Shown: positions 7,796-15,535 of the stretch, one piece after another
How the letters are laid out: every line of letters starts with the position of its first letter
How positions within the stretch are numbered: position 1 is the first letter of the stretch
Source of the DNA: CAZKFA01 sp964551925
GTDB taxonomy: Bacteria > Cyanobacteriota > Vampirovibrionia > LMEP-6097
Length of the DNA stretch: 25,395 nt
Direction: 5' to 3'
Assembly: GCA_964551925.1 (NCBI GenBank)
Contig: CAZKFA010000027.1
Span: 1-25,395 of the forward strand
Notes under the pieces: generated by a model
Told to the model about the DNA's origin: nothing
Databases searched by the model: none
The model's input: the letters and a program-made list of their open reading frames with translations, nothing else
Program-made: the position numbers and the translations under genes

Positions 7796-9856
7796 TTAGA
7801 GTAAACTAAAATCGCCAATATCTTGCAATAGACTACTAGCATAAGCTAATAGCTCTTGCCTATTAGAGCGCAATTTAGTATCTTCAACATTCACCAAAAC
7901 ATTATCAAAAAATCCATTAATTGGGGCGACCAAGCCAACTAACTCACTAGGCTTAAGAATCGGCTCATAGAGAAAGTTCTGCCTTGCCAAGCGATCAAGC
8001 CCTTGTAGAGTCTCATACAAATTCCGCTCTTGCTCCAATTCAAACAGAGCCGGATCAATCTTACTTACAGGCTTAATTGTTTTTGCCAAATTCAACACTC
8101 GAGTAACTGCTGCCACAAAAACCGGAAACTCTTTACTTTGTTTTAAATCATTCAATAAGTGCAACATCATATGGCGTTTATTAAGATCAACTAACGGATT
8201 AGCTGGGGCAAGCACTGCTTTGTTTAGCTCCAAATTCTTATGAAAAATCTCAAATACTGATGGCAATCTTTGAATCAAGAATTCCTTAACTTGTCCAGGA
8301 GCCTCTTGCCAATTGAGCTCTGACACCTGCACTTCTTGACGTTTATCGCCACGCCCTTTGACCTTGGTAACAATCTCACCATCACCAAAATCAGCTTGCT
8401 GCAAGGCAACAACAAAATCAACAAGAGCATCTAAATTAATTATAAGATGACTATGTAAAACGACTTCAAGCAAACCATTAGCTTGCCTTCTCAACGCAAA
8501 AGGATCAGCAGATCCAGTTGGAATATTACCAAGCGCAAACGCACAAACCAAATTATCAAGTTTATCAGCTATCGAAAGTATTTTACCAGCAATAGTCTTA
8601 GGAAGCTCATCACCAGCGAATCTTGGCTTATAATGTTCAACGATTGCATTAACGACAACACTAGGCAAACCTTCTTTAGCCGCATAGACAGAACCAATCT
8701 CACCTTGTAGTTCAGTAAATTCAAATACTAGATTTGCCGTCAAATCAGCTTTAGACAATAGAGACGCTTCAAGCATCGCAGCTATAGCTTTAGGCTCAAA
8801 AGAATCATCAGGATTGCTTGCTGGGTTATTGGTGTAATTAGGTTGAATTTCATCAATCAAATACTGAGTGATTTTTTGCATGCGATAGACCTTTTGCAAA
8901 AAATTGCCTTTCAGAAAATTCATCTTCTCAAGCTTCAGAACCCTGTCAGCAAGCTTAATCTTAGCGTCTTCCTTAACAAAGAATTCTGCGTCATTAAAAC
9001 GCGGCACTATAACTTTTTCGTTGCCAGATTTAATATTAGCCTTCGCCTCTGGTAATGGATTATTACTCACAGCAATAAAATAAGGCATCAACTTAGCATC
9101 AACCACTATCGGTATATAACGTTGGTGATGCAACATTACCATCTGCAAGACGCAATCAGGGACGGCAAGAAACTTAGCATCGAACTCACAAAGAATTGGT
9201 GAAGGATTCTCTGTTATCAACAATAATTCATCAAGCAATTTATCCTCGACTACAATCTGACCACCAACAGACTTAGCTAATTTCTCAGACTCTGAGATTA
9301 TCCGATGCTTACGATCTTCCGCTGAAACATAGACCCCATGCTCTTTTAATCTTGTAACATATTCATCGACAGATCCAAAATCAAACTCTTGTGGGCCGAG
9401 GAAACGATGTCCATAACTAAATTTGCTAGCTTTCAGTCCAGCTATCTCAAAATCTAGAACTTGTGTTTCTTTGGCAGCNNNNNNNNNNNNNNNNNNNNNN
9501 NNNNNNNNNNNNNNNNNNNNNNNNNNNNNNNNNNNNNNNNNNNNNNNNNNNNNNNNNNNNNNNNNNNNNNNNNNNNNNGCTTGAGTCCAGGCACCAGTAG
9601 CATCCTTCACTAAATGCTCAGGCGGTCCTTTATGAATAATTTCTTTACTAATTGGATCTAAATTAATACCCTCAAAAGCCCAAAATAAGCGCCTTGGTGT
9701 AGCAAAAACTTTGGTCTCTGGTATTGTGCCAAGGCTGTCTTGAAACAGCAGTTCAAGCTTAGTTTTGATATGATTAGAGATAGCAAGAATCTGACCAGCA
9801 GGTAACTCTTCAGCACCAATTTCGAGTAATAAATTTCCTATGTTTAAAGCTACCAT
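7796..9856 (-). CDS. glyS: Glycyl-tRNA synthetase beta subunit (interrupted by a scaffold gap)
   Basis: Beta subunit of the alpha2-beta2 glycyl-tRNA synthetase; it carries tRNA-recognition and anticodon-binding domains, and works with GlyQ, which is not in this window. Diagnostic blocks: LLLEIGAEELPAGQI near the N-terminus, FATPRRLFW, YGHRFLGP, MLHHQRYIPI, NEKVIVPRFNDAEFFVKEDAK, DKLDNLVCAFALG with ADPFALRRQANGLLEV, and the C-terminal FDNVLVNVEDTKLRSNRQELL. The 100-N gap at 9479-9578 sits between residues about 94 and 129. Compared with the E. coli protein from memory, about 75 residues should lie there, not 34, so true length is near 730. The frame could also start at TTG 9859, one codon upstream of the ATG chosen here. 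The 5' end overlaps divergent yidD by 17 bases. Confidence 0.96.
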   Translation of the reverse strand: MVALNIGNLLLEIGAEELPAGQILAISNHIKTKLELLFQDSLGTIPETKVFATPRRLFWAFEGINLDPISKEIIHKGPPEHLVKDATGAWTQXXXXXXXXXXXXXXXXXXXXXXXXXXXXXXXXXXAAKETQVLDFEIAGLKASKFSYGHRFLGPQEFDFGSVDEYVTRLKEHGVYVSAEDRKHRIISESEKLAKSVGGQIVVEDKLLDELLLITENPSPILCEFDAKFLAVPDCVLQMVMLHHQRYIPIVVDAKLMPYFIAVSNNPLPEAKANIKSGNEKVIVPRFNDAEFFVKEDAKIKLADRVLKLEKMNFLKGNFLQKVYRMQKITQYLIDEIQPNYTNNPASNPDDSFEPKAIAAMLEASLLSKADLTANLVFEFTELQGEIGSVYAAKEGLPSVVVNAIVEHYKPRFAGDELPKTIAGKILSIADKLDNLVCAFALGNIPTGSADPFALRRQANGLLEVVLHSHLIINLDALVDFVVALQQADFGDGEIVTKVKGRGDKRQEVQVSELNWQEAPGQVKEFLIQRLPSVFEIFHKNLELNKAVLAPANPLVDLNKRHMMLHLLNDLKQSKEFPVFVAAVTRVLNLAKTIKPVSKIDPALFELEQERNLYETLQGLDRLARQNFLYEPILKPSELVGLVAPINGFFDNVLVNVEDTKLRSNRQELLAYASSLLQDIGDFSLL
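9479..9578. other. Scaffold gap (100 N) inside glyS
   Basis: Exactly 100 N. The glyS reading frame is open on both sides and in the same frame across the placeholder, but too little protein is left between the flanking conserved blocks. The true gap is probably about 230 bases. Confidence 0.95.
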
Positions 9857-10061
9857 CAAGAAAACAATTCTAACACTTATAAAGTTATACCAATCAACTG
9901 CTAGTTTTCGTCATCCTTGTTGTCGTTTTGAGCCCAGCTGCTCTATTTATAGCTACCAAGCTATAGAGCAATTTGGCATAGTCAAAGGCAGTTCTATGGC
10001 ACTAAAGCGTATTAGCAAGTGCCATCCATGGGGTAAATCTGGCTATGATCCAGTTGAGTAA
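9840..10061 (+). CDS. yidD: YidD, membrane protein insertion efficiency factor
   Basis: 73 residues, typical for the family (about 70-90). YidD is a small, basic membrane-associated protein that assists YidC-dependent insertion. Signature: an amphipathic N-terminus ending in LIKLYQ (13-18), CRFEPSCSIYSYQAIEQFG (28-46) with the conserved CRxxPSCSxY pattern, and the C-terminal RISKCHPWGKSGYDPVE (57-73). In many genomes yidD lies between rnpA and yidC; here it is alone between glyS and a fibre-like gene, so the usual context is lost. The ATG at 9840 lies within the divergent glyS 5' end and has no good Shine-Dalgarno; no later in-frame start would keep the LYQ helix. Confidence 0.95.
   Translation: MFKATIKKTILTLIKLYQSTASFRHPCCRFEPSCSIYSYQAIEQFGIVKGSSMALKRISKCHPWGKSGYDPVE
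9867..9872 (-). promoter_or_regulatory. -10-like box upstream of glyS
   Basis: TAGAAT on the minus strand, 7 bases before the TTG at 9859 and 10 before the ATG at 9856. A TTGATT (9892-9897) lies 19 bases further upstream as a possible -35. It falls inside the yidD coding region because the two 5' ends overlap. No Shine-Dalgarno is present. Confidence 0.35.
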
Positions 10062-10083
10062 AAACCCCTGTTATAAGTATATA
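10054..10083 (+). promoter_or_regulatory. Possible promoter of the large fibre-like gene
   Basis: TTGAGT (10054-10059), 18-base spacer, TATATA (10078-10083), in the 49-base gap after yidD. Start of transcription would fall near 10090, leaving about 20 bases to the ATG at 10111, which is preceded by a weak GAG-rich stretch. Both hexamers are imperfect. Confidence 0.3.
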
Positions 10084-10110
10084 AATTAGGGAACAATCTA
10101 GAGATAGAGC

Positions 10111-12483
10111 ATGAAACGCACGTCTCTTATCTTAATAGCAGTTTTACTGTTTTCCACTTTGGCCACACATGCCTTGAATGATGGTCGTGGTAATGAATAT
10201 TTCAGTAGTAATATTGGAGTTGGAACCAAAACTCCAAATTCCAAATTAACAGTTAATGGAGCCATCTTAACTTCTCAACCAGGCATCACACTTAATACAT
10301 ATAGAAGCGTTGCCACTTATTCATCAGGAACTTTAACTGGTACTCTTAAAATCGCCCTGCCAAAAAGCTGGTCTAATACCATGCTACAAATCAAAATCAA
10401 TGGTTACAACTATAGTAGCAATCTAGGTCCATGGGAATTATTAGTTGGTGGTTACAATCATACTTCTACTAATTGGTACAACTACTCTGCTACAGTTTCT
10501 GGTAAAGCACCATTCTCTCGAGTAAGGTTAGCTCATGATGGTAGTGTCAATGTAATTTTACTTGGAAATACAACTACAGTTTGGTCTATTCCAAAAGTTC
10601 AAGTTACAGAGGTTGTCGCTGGCTATAGTAATGTTACTGGCTGGGGAGATGGTTGGACTATTAGTATCATAAGCGACGAAAGTGGCATTAGCAACATCTT
10701 TGAGCCAAATCTCGATATCTACAGAACCGCTACTGGTAACGTTGGCATAGGCAATAGCGCTCCAGCATCTAAGCTTGATGTTAATGGAACCATTACAACA
10801 ACCGGGCTTAAGCTTACTACTGGTGCAACTGACAACTACGTCCTAACTTCTGATGCTGTTGGTAATGCATCTTGGAGTGCAGCACCATCAGGACCAATAA
10901 GTTCTGTTTTTGGTAGAACCGGTGCGGTAGTAGCCGCGAATAATGATTATACTTGGGCACAAATAAACAAAACTACTTCCAGTATTGCAGACATCACTAC
11001 TAGGGATCATGGGGACCTACAAAATATTGGAACCAATACTCACGCACAAATCGACACTCACATTGCAGCAACAGCTGCTCATGGAGCCACCGGTGCCGTT
11101 GTTGGCACTACTAATACCCAGACTCTTACTAATAAAACAATACAAGCAGCAACAGGCTCTGCTTCTGCACCAACATTAAGCTTTACTGCAGATCCGACTA
11201 CTGGACTTTATTATATTGCCAACAATAGACTAGGAATTTCTACGGCTGGCTCAGAAAGAATTCGCATAGATTCTAACGGCAATGTTGGTATCGGGACCAC
11301 CGCTCCAAGTGCAGAACTTGAAGTTAAATCTTCTAATAATGGTTATGTAGTCTTGAGAGCCAATGATGGAGCTTTAGAACTTGGCAGCGGCAATGATGGA
11401 CTGTCTTATATAGATTTCAAAGGTAGTAGCAATCTGGCTGCAGATCTTAGAGGCAGAATTTTATATAATGATGCTAGCGGGTTTGCTATCTATACGGCTG
11501 CTAATTCTACTACAGCCAAAGTTGCTATTAGCGAACTTGGCAATGTGGGGATTGGTAGTTCAAGTCCTACAGCCAAACTCCAAGTCGCTGGTACTGTAGA
11601 ATCTACCTCAGGCGGTTTCAAATTCCCAGATGGTACAACTCAGACTTCAGCAGCAGCAGATGCTGCAAGCTCTGCTAGCTTACGCGACACAACAAGAAAT
11701 TTAATAATACTTAACAATACCACCACTCCAAACTCTCAGCTTACTATTACCGCTGACGAGGTCATAGTACAGAAAACAACAGGAGCATCAAAACGTGTAT
11801 CTGCCATAAATCTTACTGCTAATATTGCAACGACAGGAGCTAATGGACGAGACAGCACTGTTGCTGAGGCTGCTAGTACTTGGTATCATATTTGGCTGAT
11901 AGCTGATGACTCCACTGGAGTAGCTTCATTATTATCTACATCCCCGACAACGCCAAGTCTAACCCTAGTACCGACCTATACCTACAAAGCCTATCTAGGA
12001 GCGATTTACAATGATGCCTCAAGTAATTTTATTACTATTTATCAACAGAATAAAAGAACTACGAGACTTCCAATTGCAGTACTTAATGGAGGAATAGCTA
12101 CTGCTTATACTTCATTTAGCCTTGCAACCGGCATACCTACAACCGCTCGTGTTGTACATGCTAATGCGGGGCTAAAACAAACTGGATACATTTGGTCAAG
12201 ACAGGGAGCTTATTTCAAGTCAAGATCTAGTGATAACCTAGGTGAAACAGCTATTATCTCTTATAACGAGGCTGTTGGAGGTTATAGCACTACTCAAGGG
12301 GAAATTACGGACACCATTTCTTTGCCAATAATTGAACCCCAAACGCTTTATTATAAGTGTTTTCACATTAGTTTATATTCAGCAAGCGGCGTCAATTGTG
12401 ACAACGATCCTCCAGGCGTTGATGCTGCCGAAGGTGGTGGTGCTTCTGTATTGTTTAGAGTAACTGGTTGGAGTTTTGAATAA
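10111..12483 (+). CDS. Large secreted fibre-like repeat protein
   Basis: 790 residues. The signal peptide (KR, hydrophobic SLILIAVLLFSTLA) should be cut after THA at about residue 21. Four copies of an NxGxGxxxPxxKLxVxG unit lie at residues about 34-50, 210-226, 391-406 and 478-494; these are typical of trimeric tail-fibre-like shafts. Between them are a beta-rich domain (60-200), an SSVFGRTGAVVAANNDYTWAQI segment (264-285) and NTQTLTNKTI (335-344), both common in phage-fibre-type proteins. Residues 525-650 and 650-790 look like two beta-rich tip domains; Cys750 and Cys763 could pair. No endosialidase-type intramolecular chaperone is seen at the C-terminus. I infer a surface or secreted adhesin; no enzymatic motif is visible. 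The gene is not flanked by phage functions. Base use looks like that of its neighbours. Confidence 0.78.
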   Translation: MKRTSLILIAVLLFSTLATHALNDGRGNEYFSSNIGVGTKTPNSKLTVNGAILTSQPGITLNTYRSVATYSSGTLTGTLKIALPKSWSNTMLQIKINGYNYSSNLGPWELLVGGYNHTSTNWYNYSATVSGKAPFSRVRLAHDGSVNVILLGNTTTVWSIPKVQVTEVVAGYSNVTGWGDGWTISIISDESGISNIFEPNLDIYRTATGNVGIGNSAPASKLDVNGTITTTGLKLTTGATDNYVLTSDAVGNASWSAAPSGPISSVFGRTGAVVAANNDYTWAQINKTTSSIADITTRDHGDLQNIGTNTHAQIDTHIAATAAHGATGAVVGTTNTQTLTNKTIQAATGSASAPTLSFTADPTTGLYYIANNRLGISTAGSERIRIDSNGNVGIGTTAPSAELEVKSSNNGYVVLRANDGALELGSGNDGLSYIDFKGSSNLAADLRGRILYNDASGFAIYTAANSTTAKVAISELGNVGIGSSSPTAKLQVAGTVESTSGGFKFPDGTTQTSAAADAASSASLRDTTRNLIILNNTTTPNSQLTITADEVIVQKTTGASKRVSAINLTANIATTGANGRDSTVAEAASTWYHIWLIADDSTGVASLLSTSPTTPSLTLVPTYTYKAYLGAIYNDASSNFITIYQQNKRTTRLPIAVLNGGIATAYTSFSLATGIPTTARVVHANAGLKQTGYIWSRQGAYFKSRSSDNLGETAIISYNEAVGGYSTTQGEITDTISLPIIEPQTLYYKCFHISLYSASGVNCDNDPPGVDAAEGGGASVLFRVTGWSFE

Positions 12484-12501
12484 TTCATCATTTCACGCTA
12501 A

Positions 12502-12507
12502 TATGAT
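12502..12507 (+). promoter_or_regulatory. -10-like box immediately upstream of the amidase gene
   Basis: TATGAT, 6 bases before the ATG at 12514, which would place the transcription start on the A of the ATG. No Shine-Dalgarno and no convincing -35 are seen. Confidence 0.4.
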
Positions 12508-12513
12508 AAGCAA

Positions 12514-13326
12514 ATGCCCATTAGCAAACTAAAAGTCGCAGCAATTCAAACCAAAAGTGGTGAAGATAAAGAACAGAATCTAGCTAAACTAGCTAAACTT
12601 ATCGAAACAGCCGCAGCACACGGCGCTAAGCTAATAGCGCTACCAGAAGTTTATAATTTTCGTGGTGAGGTCAAGGACTGTATCGCAAATGCTGAGCCGA
12701 TTCCAGATGGTCCAAGTACACAACTACTAATTGAACTCGCCAAAGAGTATAAAGTTTGGATTATTGGTGGATCAATTCTAGAAAAGAAAGACTCTGGCTT
12801 GCCTTACAACAGCTCGATTGTGGTTGGACCTTATGGCAAAATCCTTGCAAAGTATCATAAAATGCATCTTTTTGATGTACGCCTCAAAGGACAAACTATC
12901 TCTGAATCTTCAAAGAGCCAAAGTGGCAGCAAGCCTGTTATCGCTAAGCTTGATGATGAAATTCAAATAGGCATGAGCATTTGTTACGATCTACGCTTCC
13001 CAGAACTTTATCGTTACTATAGCGACAAAGGAGTGGAGATACTTTCTATCCCTTCTTCATTCACGAAGATTACTGGACAAGCACACTGGCACGCATTAAC
13101 TCGAGCTCGCGCAATTGAGAATCAAGCATTTGTCATTGCCGCTAATCAAGCCGGCAAAGCTGGTCAGGTAGCGACTTTCGGGCACTCCATTATAATTGAT
13201 CCTTGGGGTGAGATTCTAGCCGAAGCTGATGACAAGAGCGAAACTGTCATCTATGCTGATCTTGATTTCAAAAAGCTACACGATATCAGGGACAAGTTTC
13301 CTAGCTTAGAGCATCGTAAGCTATAA
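12514..13326 (+). CDS. Carbon-nitrogen hydrolase, probable deaminated glutathione amidase (Nit1 type)
   Basis: 270 residues, full length for a single-domain nitrilase-superfamily enzyme. The catalytic triad is visible: Glu45 (LPEVYNF), Lys116 (YHKMHLFD) and Cys157 (SICYDLRFPELYR). The blocks YHKMHLFDV, CYDLRFPELYR and ARAIENQAFVIAANQAG are those of the Nit1/Nit2 branch. In that branch the known activity of Nit1 enzymes is hydrolysis of deaminated glutathione, a side product of transaminases, and of Nit2 is omega-amidase. The Nit1 assignment is favoured by resemblance and by the glutathione synthetase gene 5 kb away, but is inferred. It is transcribed alone, convergent with gyrB, with a strong palindrome between the two stops. 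Confidence 0.9.
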   Translation: MPISKLKVAAIQTKSGEDKEQNLAKLAKLIETAAAHGAKLIALPEVYNFRGEVKDCIANAEPIPDGPSTQLLIELAKEYKVWIIGGSILEKKDSGLPYNSSIVVGPYGKILAKYHKMHLFDVRLKGQTISESSKSQSGSKPVIAKLDDEIQIGMSICYDLRFPELYRYYSDKGVEILSIPSSFTKITGQAHWHALTRARAIENQAFVIAANQAGKAGQVATFGHSIIIDPWGEILAEADDKSETVIYADLDFKKLHDIRDKFPSLEHRKL

Positions 13327-13347
13327 CGACAAGAGCAAGACAATTAT

Positions 13348-13362
13348 TATACACTGTATAGT
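13348..13362. repeat. Inverted copy of the gyrB-side palindrome core
   Basis: TATACACTGTATAGT, the exact reverse complement of ACTATACAGTGTATA at 13410-13424. The two copies are separated by 47 bases and could pair as a 15-bp stem. Each copy is also itself palindromic about a single central base. Confidence 0.7.
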
Positions 13363-13404
13363 AATTTGCTGGCATGGAACTATTTATTCAAACAATACAA
13401 ACCC

Positions 13405-13431
13405 TTTTAACTATACAGTGTATAGTTAAAA
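13405..13431. terminator. 27-base palindrome between convergent genes, probable bidirectional terminator
   Basis: Two 13-base arms, TTTTAACTATACA and TGTATAGTTAAAA, around a single central G at 13418, lie 4 bases beyond the gyrB stop codon. On the plus strand a run of T (13432-13436) follows, and on the minus strand the right-hand arm ends in four T. The stem is AT-rich, so it would be a weak intrinsic terminator; an operator for a dimeric regulator is the alternative. Confidence 0.5.
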
Positions 13432-13435
13432 TTTT

Positions 13436-15508
13436 TCAGACATCCAAAATTGCAATATCAGCGTACTCTTCAATAAAGGCCTTACGTGGTGCAACTACAT
13501 CACCCATCAACATATCAAAGATACGACTAGCTTCTTGAGCATCTTCTATCTTCACTTGTTTGAGAGTTCTAGTCTCAGGATTCATAGTGGTTTCCCACAA
13601 TTGCTCAGGCATCATCTCTCCCAAACCTTTGAAGCGCTGTACAGCCGCCTTCTCTCCAATCTCAGCAAGAGCAAGCTCCAACTGACGGTCAGAATATACA
13701 TAACGAATTTTTTTCTTGTGTTCAATTTTATAGAGAGGTGGTTGTGCGATAAACACATGACCATTAGCAATTAATTGACGAGAGTATCTAAAGAAAAAAG
13801 TCAAAATCAAAGTACGAATATGCGCTCCATCAACGTCAGCATCGGTCATGATAACGATACGTTTGTAACGCAACTTAGATAGATCCAAATTCTCAGCATC
13901 CATCTTCAAGACCGCTTCAATCTTACGTCCTTTCTCATCTTCCTCTTCATTTGGAACCAGACCAATAGCCTGAATCATAGATTGAATTTCTTGGTTGTCA
14001 TAAAGCTTGTCAACAGTAGCTCTCTCGACGTTAAGAATCTTACCGCGTAATGGCAATATCGCTTGGAATACACGGTCACGACCTTGCTTCGCTGAACCAC
14101 CCGCTGAATCTCCCTCAACTAGATACAATTCACAGAAATCAGGATTAGAATCAGAACAGTCAGCAAGCTTACCAGGGATACCAGAACTACTCTCCAAGGC
14201 TGATTGACGGCGAACCGCGTTACGAGCCTTCTTCGCTGCTTCACGAGCCTTCTGAGAAAGAATAGCTTTATTAACGATAATCTTTGCGTCTTTAGGATTT
14301 TGATCAAGCCAATCAGAAAGATGATCTGAAAGCACTTGCTGTACCGCAGAACTAGCTTCATTATTAAGTAGCTTAACTTTAGTCTGGGACTCGAATTGCG
14401 GGTCTTTGACCTTAACAGAAATAATCGCTGTGATACCTTCACGCACATCATCACCACTAAGAGTCTCATCTTTATCCTTAACCAACTTGTTAGTCTTGGC
14501 ATAGTCATTAACAATACGCGTCAATGCTGTTCTGAAACCTTGTAAGTGAGTACCGCCATCAGGGTTAATAATATTATTAGCGAAAGCAAGACAACTCTCA
14601 TTATAGTTCTCGGTATATTGCAATGACACCTCTACAGCAACATCTTGACTGACACCTTCACAATGAAAAACATTCTTATGAACAGGCACTCTTGATTCGT
14701 TCAAGTAATTAACATAGCTAATCAAACCATCCGGATTATGATAAGTCTCAGTATAATGAGGATCTTTAGGATTAAGTCTCTCATCAGTAAAATGAATCTT
14801 CAAACCTTTATTCAAAAACGTCATCTCTAGAAATGCGTGAGCAAGAGTATCACGAGCAAACTTAGGAGTGAACTCAATACCATCAGCATCAGTCTCTTTA
14901 AAAATCTCAGAATCAGGCCAGAATCTTACTTTAGTACCAGTCTTAGTAGTTTTGCCAATAACTTTCAAAGGTTCCGTCGATCCACCAACCTTACCGCCTT
15001 TCGGAGTTCTACCACGAAACTCAACGAAATGTATTTTGCCTTCACGATAGACTTCTACATGCATTTTCTCGGACACAGCATTAACACAGCTAGCTCCGAC
15101 TCCATGCAAACCACCGGATACTTTATAACTAGAATCTTCACCGCCAAACTTACCACCAGCATGCAGAACTGTAAAAACAGTCTCGACTCCAGAAAGACCA
15201 GTCTTAGAAACCATATCAGTCGGAATACCACGTCCATCATCTTCAACACTCAGAGAATTATCAGCATGTAAAACGATATTAATTTCAGTACAGAATCCAG
15301 CCAAAGCCTCATCTACAGAGTTATTAACTATTTCATAAGCACAATGGTGCAGAGCTTTGTGGTCGGTACCACCAATATACATCCCGGGTCTTTTACGAAC
15401 TGCTTCTAAGCCCTCAAGGACTTCGATGTTCTTAGCTGAATAGCTTTTATCTGCCTTAGTATTTGATTTAGTTGTTTTAGGGGATTCTGTCTTAACCATT
15501 GTTGCCAT
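13436..15508 (-). CDS. gyrB: DNA gyrase subunit B
   Basis: 690 residues. It is the ATPase subunit of gyrase, working with GyrA (not here) to introduce negative supercoils. GHKL ATPase residues: Glu59 and Asn63 (YEIVNNSVDEAL), Asp91-Gly92 (DDGRGIP) and SGGLHGVGAS (131-140). TOPRIM motifs: EGDSAGG (465-471) and DADVDG (556-561), with PLRGKILNVE (486-495) between them. QRFKGLGEM (624-632) is the C-terminal gyrase box. The long insertion after the TOPRIM domain that proteobacterial GyrB carries is absent. A short charged insertion (about 519-540, NEEEDEKGRKI) precedes the LRYKRI strand. An extra 20-residue Lys/Thr-rich N-terminus precedes the family start. ParE is the alternative, less likely given the EIVNNSVDEALAG and QRFKGLGEM forms. 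ATG 15508 has no Shine-Dalgarno; a TGC-TAGAAT box lies 18 bases upstream. Confidence 0.94.
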   Translation of the reverse strand: MATMVKTESPKTTKSNTKADKSYSAKNIEVLEGLEAVRKRPGMYIGGTDHKALHHCAYEIVNNSVDEALAGFCTEINIVLHADNSLSVEDDGRGIPTDMVSKTGLSGVETVFTVLHAGGKFGGEDSSYKVSGGLHGVGASCVNAVSEKMHVEVYREGKIHFVEFRGRTPKGGKVGGSTEPLKVIGKTTKTGTKVRFWPDSEIFKETDADGIEFTPKFARDTLAHAFLEMTFLNKGLKIHFTDERLNPKDPHYTETYHNPDGLISYVNYLNESRVPVHKNVFHCEGVSQDVAVEVSLQYTENYNESCLAFANNIINPDGGTHLQGFRTALTRIVNDYAKTNKLVKDKDETLSGDDVREGITAIISVKVKDPQFESQTKVKLLNNEASSAVQQVLSDHLSDWLDQNPKDAKIIVNKAILSQKAREAAKKARNAVRRQSALESSSGIPGKLADCSDSNPDFCELYLVEGDSAGGSAKQGRDRVFQAILPLRGKILNVERATVDKLYDNQEIQSMIQAIGLVPNEEEDEKGRKIEAVLKMDAENLDLSKLRYKRIVIMTDADVDGAHIRTLILTFFFRYSRQLIANGHVFIAQPPLYKIEHKKKIRYVYSDRQLELALAEIGEKAAVQRFKGLGEMMPEQLWETTMNPETRTLKQVKIEDAQEASRIFDMLMGDVVAPRKAFIEEYADIAILDV

Positions 15509-15526
15509 GTTGTGTTTGTAATTAAC

Positions 15527-15532
15527 ATTCTA
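15527..15532 (-). promoter_or_regulatory. Possible extended -10 box of gyrB
   Basis: TAGAAT preceded by TGC (extended -10 pattern) on the minus strand, in the 27-base gap after the ABC transporter gene stop. It would give about 12 bases of leader to the gyrB ATG at 15508. This would let gyrB be transcribed separately from the upstream ABC operon. The -35 (TTGACT, 14-base spacer) is too close to be convincing. Confidence 0.35.
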
Positions 15533-15535
15533 GCA

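Noticed and set aside
1871..12483. Prophage explanation for the two fibre-like proteins
   Set aside because: Both have Sec signal peptides, they lie apart between housekeeping genes, and there is no capsid, terminase, tail or integrase gene.
14837..15271. 144-codon open frame antisense to gyrB, with other long antisense frames at 14119-14514 and 14007-14207
   Set aside because: They lie wholly within a well-conserved gyrB, have no recognisable domain and show the Ser/Arg/Lys-rich composition of shadow frames.
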